A DNA stretch of 64,000 nt. It comes from an uncultured Collinsella sp. GTDB lineage: Bacteria > Actinomycetota > Coriobacteriia > Coriobacteriales > Coriobacteriaceae. Position numbers and translations under genes: made by a program. Below the pieces are notes generated by a model. It was not told the DNA's origin, did no database searches, and saw only the letters and a list, made by a program, of their open reading frames with translations. Positions 58,055-64,000 of this stretch are shown in pieces (the first letter of the stretch is position 1; the number at the start of each line of letters is the position of its first letter). The DNA lies in contig CAJJZP010000015.1 in assembly GCA_905197665.1 (NCBI GenBank), positions 1 through 64,000 of the forward strand, read 5' to 3'.

Positions 58055-58999
58055 ATGCCTGCGCTTATTACGCATCATCTGTTTGGCGAGGAAAGCATCG
58101 ACCGTCTTCCGCAGGGCGTTATCGCGTCCGACGAGGAGCGTATCGCCTTTATCTTGGGAAACCAAGGTCCCGACCCGTTTTTCTTCCACATGCTCACGCC
58201 GCGCGTTTCCGACTGCACGCTGCTGGCGCAGGTCATGCATCGCTCGCGCATGTCTCGCCAGTTCGCGTGCCTGCGCGACGGCGTGTCGCATCTGCTGCCG
58301 CGCGACGCCAGCTTGGGTCGCGCCTTTGCGCTGGGCCTGCTGTCGCACTATGTGCTCGACCGCAACGCCCATCCCTTTGTCTATGAGCAACAGTTTGGCA
58401 TCGTGGAGTCCGATTCAGAGCTTGAGGATTCGAGCAGTCAGGTCCATGCCGTGATCGAGAGCGATCTGGATGTACTGATGCTGCAGCTTAAGCGCGATGG
58501 CGCTACGGTCGACGATTATCCGCCGGCGGGCGAGATCGTCACCACCGATCGCATCAATCGCGTGGCCGGCGTGCTGATGAGCTATGTTGCCGGACGCGTG
58601 TACGGCATTGATATTCCGGCGGGGGAGTACGGTGCTGCCGTTGCCAATATGCAGCGACTTTACCGCGCGATTGAGCCGGCCGGCTCCGTAAAGACGCGCG
58701 CGATCTCGCTGGTTGAGGGCTTGGTGCACGATTATTCGCTGCTCGACGGCCTTGCTCATCGCGTGACGACGGAGCTGCCCGAGCGCACCGGCAACCTGGG
58801 CCACCTGACATGGAAGAACCCCTTTACCGATGAGGTCTCGACCGAGAGCTTCCCCGAGGTCTTTGAGCGCGCGCTGGTCGATTACGAGTGCACGGTCGCC
58901 CGCTTTATCGAGACCGGTGACATGGAGGCCGTGACCGGCCATATCAACTACAGCGGCCGCGTGCTCGACGCCGACGAGGAGTTCGACCGCGAGGAGTAG
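58055..58999 (+). CDS. Zinc-dependent phospholipase C-like protein
   Basis: 314-residue protein of the zinc-dependent phospholipase C fold (Zn_dep_PLPC type). It opens MPALITHHLFGEESIDRLPQ and has AFILGNQGPDPFFFHML, FALGLLSHYVLDRNAHPFVY, HAVIESDLDVLMLQLK and GHINYSGRVLDAD. His and Asp residues at THH, GPD, SHYVLDR and AVIESDLD match the metal-ligand pattern. No signal peptide is visible, so it acts inside the cell or is not exported by Sec. GAAAGGA precedes ATG 58055. It lies between the two-component pair and an MFS transporter; specific substrate unknown. Confidence 0.82.
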   Translation: MPALITHHLFGEESIDRLPQGVIASDEERIAFILGNQGPDPFFFHMLTPRVSDCTLLAQVMHRSRMSRQFACLRDGVSHLLPRDASLGRAFALGLLSHYVLDRNAHPFVYEQQFGIVESDSELEDSSSQVHAVIESDLDVLMLQLKRDGATVDDYPPAGEIVTTDRINRVAGVLMSYVAGRVYGIDIPAGEYGAAVANMQRLYRAIEPAGSVKTRAISLVEGLVHDYSLLDGLAHRVTTELPERTGNLGHLTWKNPFTDEVSTESFPEVFERALVDYECTVARFIETGDMEAVTGHINYSGRVLDADEEFDREE

Positions 59000-59101
59000 G
59001 GTCCGTGCGCGCCCCTTTGCCGAATCCTTACCAGCGCTTCTGGACAATTGGGGTACGATGAACTAACTGCATATTGGGCGAATACGAAAGGGCCCCTGTC
59101 C

Positions 59102-60361
59102 ATGAAATACACCAAGCTCGAGCGTAACTGGGTTATGTACGATGTGGGCAATTCGGCCCTCGTGTTGCTCAATACCTCGGTGGTGCCCATCTACTTTAAT
59201 GCCATCAATACCGGTGCTTCCTCGGCAGACCTGGTGGTCGCTTGGGGCAACGCGCAGACGATCGCCTCGCTGGTCATTGCCATGCTCATGCCCATTCTGG
59301 GCGCGCTTGCCGACTACGCCGGCAACAAGATCAAGTTCTTCTTGGGCTTCTTCCTCACGGGCCTGGTGCTTTGCCTGGCGCAGGCTATCCCAATGTCCGC
59401 CATGGCATTTTTGACCGTGTACGTGCTGTGCACCATCGGCCTTAACTCTTCTATGACGTTCTACGACGCCATGCTGCCCGACATTACCACCGACGAGCGC
59501 ATGGACGCCGTGTCCAGCTCGGGCTATGCCTGGGGCTACATCGGTTCCACCGTGCCGTTCGTCATCTGCCTGGCGCTCATCATGGGTGGCCCCGCTCTCG
59601 GCGTCCCCACCATGCTGGCAACGCGTCTGTCGTTTATCATCACTGGTGCCTGGTGGCTCATCTTTACCCTGCCGCTCATTCGCACCTATAAGCAAAAGTA
59701 CGGTCGCGAGCGCGGTCCCGAGGACACCATCGGCCACATCGTGGGCGGTGTGTTCTCCGAGGTCGGACACACCATGCGCGAGATCGCCCACAACAAGACC
59801 GTGCTGGTCTACATGATCGCGTTCTTCTTCTATATCGACGGTGTGCACACAGTCATTTCCATGGCCACCAGTTACGGATCGGCCTTGGGCATCGATTCGA
59901 CGCAGCTGGTCCTGGCGCTGCTCGTCACGCAGTTTGTTGCTTTTCCGTCCGCCATCATCTATGGCAAGCTCGCCGGACGCGTGGGCACGCTCAACATGAT
60001 CCTGGTGGCGGTCGCCGCCTACATGGGCATTGTGCTGTTCGCCGCGTTCTTCCTAAAGACCGCCTTTGAGTTTTGGGTGCTTGCCATTTTGGTCGGCCTG
60101 TTCCAGGGCGGCGTGCAGGCGCTCAGCCGTAGCTACTTTGGCCGCATTATCCCCAAGGAAAAGTCCAACGAGTACTACGGCTTCTTTGACATCTTTGGTC
60201 GTTATGCAAGCGTTATGGGCACCTTCCTGGTGTCGGTCGTCACCTCGCTGACCGGCAACCCGTCGCTGGGCGTCCTTTCCATTGGTGTGCTGCTGGTCGT
60301 TGGCTTTATGCTGCTGGTCCGCCTGTCCCGCATGACTCGGGCGGCAGAGCATGCCGCATAG
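59102..60361 (+). CDS. MFS transporter, UMF1/Atg22-like
   Basis: 419-residue carrier with about 12 membrane segments. The start KLERNWVMYDVGNSALVLLN and later FYDAMLPDITTDERMDAVSS, GYAWGYIGSTVPFVICLALI and GGVQALSRSYFGRIIPKEKS match the UMF1 (Atg22-like) family. The FGR/PKEKS motif is typical of loop 10-11 in that family. Substrate unknown; yeast Atg22 exports amino acids from vacuoles. ATG 59102 is preceded by AAAGGG at a somewhat long spacing. Transcription probably continues from the preceding gene, as no terminator is seen in 59000-59101. Confidence 0.9.
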   Translation: MKYTKLERNWVMYDVGNSALVLLNTSVVPIYFNAINTGASSADLVVAWGNAQTIASLVIAMLMPILGALADYAGNKIKFFLGFFLTGLVLCLAQAIPMSAMAFLTVYVLCTIGLNSSMTFYDAMLPDITTDERMDAVSSSGYAWGYIGSTVPFVICLALIMGGPALGVPTMLATRLSFIITGAWWLIFTLPLIRTYKQKYGRERGPEDTIGHIVGGVFSEVGHTMREIAHNKTVLVYMIAFFFYIDGVHTVISMATSYGSALGIDSTQLVLALLVTQFVAFPSAIIYGKLAGRVGTLNMILVAVAAYMGIVLFAAFFLKTAFEFWVLAILVGLFQGGVQALSRSYFGRIIPKEKSNEYYGFFDIFGRYASVMGTFLVSVVTSLTGNPSLGVLSIGVLLVVGFMLLVRLSRMTRAAEHAA

Positions 60362-60453
60362 GAGCGAGCGGCTATTGTGCCTGTCCACGGTACTCTTTTG
60401 GGGTTATCCGCAATAAACATTGCGACTTGCGAGCAATGATTTGCCCAAGTGGG

Positions 60454-60514
60454 TATGATGGAATCAGCTAGGTCGCGGGGCGTCGCCTGTGTTTGGCGGC
60501 GTCCCGTTTTTGTG
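60454..60514 (+). promoter_or_regulatory. Promoter and leader terminator before the glycosyltransferase gene
   Basis: TATGAT (60454-60459) is a likely -10. The leader contains GGGGCGTCGCC (60477-60487) paired with GGCGGCGTCCC (60495-60505) and then GTTTTTG. The gene starts 27 bases on after GGGAGGG. The arrangement repeats that at 39896-39967. Confidence 0.5.
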
Positions 60515-60532
60515 TTGCAGGGAGGGTAAGGC

Positions 60533-61720
60533 ATGAACGCCACGGTCGTGATTCCAACGTATTGGGCGGGCGATGACGCTTGCGCAAACGCCCCTGGCAC
60601 CTATGACCATTCGACGCGACTCAACGCCGACAACCCCGAACTCGACCGCTGCCTGGCCTCGCTTGAGCAGGTACGTGACATCCCGCGCATCATCCTTTTG
60701 GTGGTCTGTCCCGTTTCTGCCACAGCCGATGTGTCGCTGCGCGTGCACGAGATTGTCGACGCGCATCCCACGCTCAAGGTCACCGTTGTCACCAACACCC
60801 AGGCCTCGCGCATCGCAGACCGGGTTGCTCAGATCGCGCCTAAGGGTTCGGGCGAGTGCGTGAGCCTGCGAGGCTACGGTGCCATCCGCAACATGGGGCT
60901 AGCTTGTGCCGCTGTGCTGGGGCATGACGCGGTTATCTTTTTGGATGACGATGAGACTGTCATCGATGCCGACTTTATGAAGCGCGCGACCTACGCGCTG
61001 GGTCAGCAGACGCGTCAGGGCCTGCCGATCTTGGTCAAGAGCGGCTATTTCTACGATCGCGACGGCTCGCCGCTGGCTCCCACGGACAAGGCGGGCATCT
61101 GCCATCGTTGGTGGACCAAGCGCATCGAGTTCAACCGTTGGATGAAAAAGGCGCTCTCGGGCACCCGCATCTCGCGCTCCAACTACGTGTGCGGCGGCCT
61201 GATGGCCCTGCACGCCCGCGCCTTTACGCGTGTGGCCTTTGACCCGTTTATCACCCGCGGCGAGGACTTGGATTACCTCTTTAACATGCGTATGTTTGGC
61301 TACGACGTGTGGTTTGATAACGAGTGGACCGTGCGCCATCTGCCTCCGGAGTCCGAAAAGCGCTCACCGCGCTTTATGCAGGATGTATACCGTTGGTACT
61401 ACGAACGGGCCAAGTTGACGTTCGCCGCGCATCAAAAGGAGCTCATCCCCGTTACGGCGGCATCGCTCATGCCCTACCCGGGCCCGTGGATTTCGCGCGA
61501 GCTCGACGACCGCGTGCGCAAGACCGCTATGGTCCGCAGCGTGTTTACCCGCGAGCATGAGGGCTACCTGCGCATTTGGCGCCATGGTATCGGCGAGGCA
61601 AAGGCCTATGCGCGCCAAAACGCTGCAAGCTACCTGCGTTTCCAGAGCTTTTGGCCCAAGATCATGGACGGGCTTTGGCGTGACGCACAACTGATCAGTA
61701 TCCTGGAGGGGGCCGAATGA
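60533..61720 (+). CDS. GT2-family glycosyltransferase
   Basis: 395-residue enzyme with the GT-A fold. It begins MNATVVIPTYWAG, and the donor-metal motif appears as VIFLDDDETVIDADF. Later FITRGEDLDYLFNMRMFGYD fits the acceptor-side ED motif. No membrane segment is apparent. It would add sugars to a surface polymer or glycolipid. It overlaps the next histidine-kinase gene by four bases (ATGA), an unusual direct coupling of a glycosyltransferase with a sensor kinase, which suggests that the two-component system regulates surface glycans. Confidence 0.88.
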   Translation: MNATVVIPTYWAGDDACANAPGTYDHSTRLNADNPELDRCLASLEQVRDIPRIILLVVCPVSATADVSLRVHEIVDAHPTLKVTVVTNTQASRIADRVAQIAPKGSGECVSLRGYGAIRNMGLACAAVLGHDAVIFLDDDETVIDADFMKRATYALGQQTRQGLPILVKSGYFYDRDGSPLAPTDKAGICHRWWTKRIEFNRWMKKALSGTRISRSNYVCGGLMALHARAFTRVAFDPFITRGEDLDYLFNMRMFGYDVWFDNEWTVRHLPPESEKRSPRFMQDVYRWYYERAKLTFAAHQKELIPVTAASLMPYPGPWISRELDDRVRKTAMVRSVFTREHEGYLRIWRHGIGEAKAYARQNAASYLRFQSFWPKIMDGLWRDAQLISILEGAE

Positions 61721-63060
61721 TCGACCGCCGCGCCCAGCGCGATAGTTCAATATCAATCTTTCGCATCATTGCCGTTGCATGCGCCATTTGCGTGCTGGTG
61801 TACTTTATTTTTGCCTTGGTGACCGGTATCGAGCCGATCGCCACGGTGATTGCCTGCGCGCTGCTGTGCATCTTTCTGTGCATCTTTATCTTTTTGACGC
61901 TCAATCCCGATTCGGTGCGCTCCCAGTACACCGAGGAGACGCTCTCGGTGGCCTCGGCCATGCTCGAGGACATTAAGGGCGGTCTGACGCAGGAGTCGGC
62001 GCGTTTGGTGTGCCGGCGCATTTTGCCCGAGACGCGCGCCATGACGGTGGCCATCACCGACGAGGACAACGTGCTTGCCTGCGCGGGCGAGTTTGAGGAA
62101 AAACTGCTGCCCGATACTCCCATCCACACGCTTGCCACACGCTACGTTATCGAACATGGCATCGTGCAGTCGTTCAACCGTATGGTGGATGTCGTGGGCT
62201 CGGACGGCTCGCACAACCAAGTCCCCGCCGGCATTATCGCCCCCATCAAGGTGGGCGATCGTACCGTCGGCACGCTCAAGTTCTACTACAAGACCCCGCG
62301 CGCCGTCGACCGTACCCAGTACGCGCTTGCCTCGGGCTTTGCCGAGATCTTGTCCACGCAGCTCGCCATCCACGAGCTCGAGGTGCAAAAGGAACTCACA
62401 GCGCGCGCCGAGGTGCGTGCGCTGCAGGCGCAGATTAACCCGCACTTCCTGTTCAACACGCTGAACACCATTGCATCGTTTACGCGCACCGACCCGCTGC
62501 GGGCCCGCGAACTGCTTCGTGAGTTCTCATCGTTCTATCGTGCCACGCTCGACAACTCGGGATCGCTTATTCCGGTCTCGCGCGAGGTCGCACAGACCAA
62601 GCGCTACCTTACCTTTGAGAAGGCCCGCTTTGGCGAGGACCGCGTGCTTGCGACGTTCGATGTGTCCGAGGACGTGGAAGATACGCTGGTGCCGGCGTTC
62701 GTGATCCAGCCGATTGTCGAGAACGCCGTACGTCATGGTATGGGCGATGACGACGCCCTGAGGATCGACGTGACCGTTCACCAAGACGGCGAGGATGCAA
62801 TCTTGATTGCCGTGGCCGATAATGGCGTGGGCATGGATGAGGGTACCGCCGCCAGACTGTTTGACGAGCGCTCTGCCCGTCCCGACGCCAGCTCTCCCCA
62901 GGGTGGCGGCGCCGGTGTGGCCATGCACAATATTTCGGAGCGCATCCATCGCTTTTATGGGCCGCACTCCTATACGCGTGTCGAATCGGCGCCGGGCAAG
63001 GGCACCAAAGTGCTCCTTCATCTTGATTTGTCAGAGAGCATCTTTGACATTCAAGAGTAA
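61717..63060 (+). CDS. LytS-type sensor histidine kinase 2
   Basis: 447-residue paralogue of the kinase at 55806. Two N-terminal membrane helices (IIAVACAICVLVYFIFAL, VIACALLCIFLCIFIFLTL), a GAF-like region, and the kinase core with phospho-acceptor near His243 in AQINPHFLFNTLNTIASF, then PIVENAVRHG and ADNGVGMDEG and a late GGGAGVAMHN. The start overlaps the glycosyltransferase stop. A LytTR regulator follows after 72 bases. The near-identical architecture of the two kinases points to a duplicated system. Confidence 0.92.
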   Translation: MIDRRAQRDSSISIFRIIAVACAICVLVYFIFALVTGIEPIATVIACALLCIFLCIFIFLTLNPDSVRSQYTEETLSVASAMLEDIKGGLTQESARLVCRRILPETRAMTVAITDEDNVLACAGEFEEKLLPDTPIHTLATRYVIEHGIVQSFNRMVDVVGSDGSHNQVPAGIIAPIKVGDRTVGTLKFYYKTPRAVDRTQYALASGFAEILSTQLAIHELEVQKELTARAEVRALQAQINPHFLFNTLNTIASFTRTDPLRARELLREFSSFYRATLDNSGSLIPVSREVAQTKRYLTFEKARFGEDRVLATFDVSEDVEDTLVPAFVIQPIVENAVRHGMGDDDALRIDVTVHQDGEDAILIAVADNGVGMDEGTAARLFDERSARPDASSPQGGGAGVAMHNISERIHRFYGPHSYTRVESAPGKGTKVLLHLDLSESIFDIQE

Positions 63061-63132
63061 AATAAAAGGCTACGGGCTCAACGTCATGCGACGGATGCCC
63101 GGCGTAGTTGGTTGACGAAAGGTTTTATCCCT

Positions 63133-63849
63133 ATGCTGCGTGCGATGATTGTGGATGATGAGGCGCCGGCTCGCTCGGAGCTTCGCTTCCTGCTCGAGCA
63201 AACGGGCAAGATCGGCACGATCACGGAGGCGTCGAGCGTCCGCTCCGCCATCGAGATGCTTATGGAAAGTCGCGTGGATGTCGTGTTTCTCGATATCTCG
63301 ATGCCCGGTGCCTCGGGCCTGCAACTTGCCGAGGCGCTGCATAAGCTCAAAAATCCGCCGGCGATCGTGTTTGTGACTGCGTATAGCGACCATGCGGTCG
63401 AGGCATTCGACGTCGATGCCGTCGATTATCTGATGAAGCCGGTCGAGGAAGCTCGCTTGGATCGCGCGATCGAGAAGGTCATGCAACGCGCCAAGCCGGT
63501 TACGGACAGCAAGGTGACCATCGAGCGTATCCCGGTGGAAAAGGGTGGCCGCAAGGTGCTCATTCCCGTGGACGACATTCGCTTTATCATGGCCAAGGAC
63601 GATTACTCCTGCATCTATACCGTCGATGATCGCTTTTTGTCGACGACCTCGCTGGCGCAGTTTGAGGCCAAGCTCTGCGACTTTGGCTTCTTCCGTGTTC
63701 ACCGCCGCTATATCGTCAACTTGGCGTGCGTTACGGACGTCGAGACGGTGCCCTCGGGCGCCATCCAGCTGGGCATTACGGGCGTCGACGAACGCGTGCC
63801 GGTTTCGCGCCGCCGCGTCGTGCCGCTCAAGAAGGCTCTGAGTCTCTAG
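63133..63849 (+). CDS. LytTR-family response regulator 2
   Basis: 238-residue regulator, partner of the preceding kinase and paralogue of the regulator at 57228. Receiver: MIVDDEAPARSELRFLLEQ, phospho-Asp54 in VFLDISMPG, FVTAYSDHAVEAFDVDAVDY and YLMKPVEE. LytTR domain: RKVLIPVDDIRFIMAKDDYS, FFRVHRRYIVNLACV. ATG 63133 is used, with GAAAGG (63117-63122) upstream; the in-frame TTG at 63112 would lie before that site. A terminator follows the stop directly. Confidence 0.93.
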   Translation: MLRAMIVDDEAPARSELRFLLEQTGKIGTITEASSVRSAIEMLMESRVDVVFLDISMPGASGLQLAEALHKLKNPPAIVFVTAYSDHAVEAFDVDAVDYLMKPVEEARLDRAIEKVMQRAKPVTDSKVTIERIPVEKGGRKVLIPVDDIRFIMAKDDYSCIYTVDDRFLSTTSLAQFEAKLCDFGFFRVHRRYIVNLACVTDVETVPSGAIQLGITGVDERVPVSRRRVVPLKKALSL

Positions 63850-63855
63850 CACACT

Positions 63856-63906
63856 GGCCCCGCAGCCCTGTAGACCCATCGTCTGCGGAGCCGTGGGGCC
63901 TTTTTT
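63856..63906 (+). terminator. Terminator of the second two-component system
   Basis: GGCCCCGCAG (63856-63865) and CTGCGG...GGGGCC (63883-63900) form a stem with internal loop, followed by six T (63901-63906). Confidence 0.8.
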
Positions 63907-63945
63907 GTATGTATCTGCCGAATCGTTTTTTGCGGAAGGGATCCC

Positions 63946-64000
63946 ATGAACAGTGCAAGCGCCAAGCGTATTGACATCATCTCGGACACCCACGGCTATC
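63946..64000 (+). CDS. Metallophosphoesterase, first 18 codons (runs off the window)
   Basis: The frame reads MNSASAKRIDIISDTHGY and is cut by the window end. SDTHGY is the first metal-binding motif (D-x-H) of YfcE-like phosphodiesterases. GGAAGGG (63934-63940) precedes ATG 63946. The rest is not visible, so only the superfamily can be given. Confidence 0.65.
   Translation, partial: MNSASAKRIDIISDTHGY

Overview
The window looks like chromosome from a high-GC gut actinobacterium of class Coriobacteriia, most probably Collinsella or a close relative. This is inferred from the actinobacterial fhaA-fhaB-PP2C-SEDS/PBP-pknB cell-envelope signalling cluster, a LAQTG-type sortase signal, membrane LuxR regulators, a mannose-family PTS and pyruvate:ferredoxin oxidoreductase. 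No database search was possible, so all family names come from reading motifs.

Layout. 1-525: 5' part of an IS110-family element (recombinase on the minus strand, with a GC-rich non-coding leader that may hold a bridge RNA). 590-4187: mannose-family PTS operon (EIIAB, EIIC, EIID) followed by a DUF956/ManO-type gene. 4228-4303: tRNA-Arg(CCT). A 47-bp copy of the tRNA 3' part (4258-4304) recurs at 17872-17918 and brackets a ~13.6-kb integrative element. The element carries an XRE regulator, a giant coiled-coil/CAP surface protein, a zinc-finger-like lipoprotein, a hairpin-rich candidate oriT, MobC and relaxase genes, a 41-residue membrane peptide, three translationally coupled metallophosphoesterases, a coiled-coil protein, a winged-helix protein, an excisionase-like protein and a tyrosine integrase. 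It is mobilizable rather than self-conjugative as seen, because no type IV secretion genes are visible.

18198-28252 (minus strand): PASTA kinase PknB, a fused SEDS/FtsW-PBP2 protein, PP2C phosphatase, two FHA proteins and a second membrane kinase, the gene set that couples envelope synthesis to Ser/Thr phosphorylation. 28692-34527 (plus): a membrane protein with two LuxR-type HTH domains, then a secreted Cys-containing protein, two ABC permeases, an ABC ATPase and a membrane-anchored protein; this is the most plausible uncharacterised secretion or peptide-export system here. 34633-39721: YcxB-like protein, dnaX, a small membrane protein, ybaB and recR. 39967-43646: a second kinase/FHA locus with a secreted partner. 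44049-47588: nifJ (PFOR), followed by a long 29-bp-armed inverted repeat and three 80-bp tandem hairpin repeats.

48024-55688: AAA/DUF4143 ATPase, carbamate kinase, C39-like membrane peptidase, APC permease and metal-dependent amidohydrolase; the kinase, permease and amidohydrolase look like nitrogen-compound catabolism. 55806-63849: two paralogous LytS/LytTR two-component systems enclosing a zinc-dependent phospholipase C-like protein, an MFS (UMF1-like) transporter and a GT2 glycosyltransferase. The window ends in the first codons of a metallophosphoesterase.

Intergenic DNA is unusually rich in structured repeats: two arrays of 61-62-bp hairpin units (28412-28551 and 51204-51372), one of them inside a composite element bounded by GGGGACAGACTTAAAT-type repeats, the 80-bp repeats at 47759-48005 whose stems vary in a compensatory way, and 34-bp repeats in front of the AAA ATPase gene.
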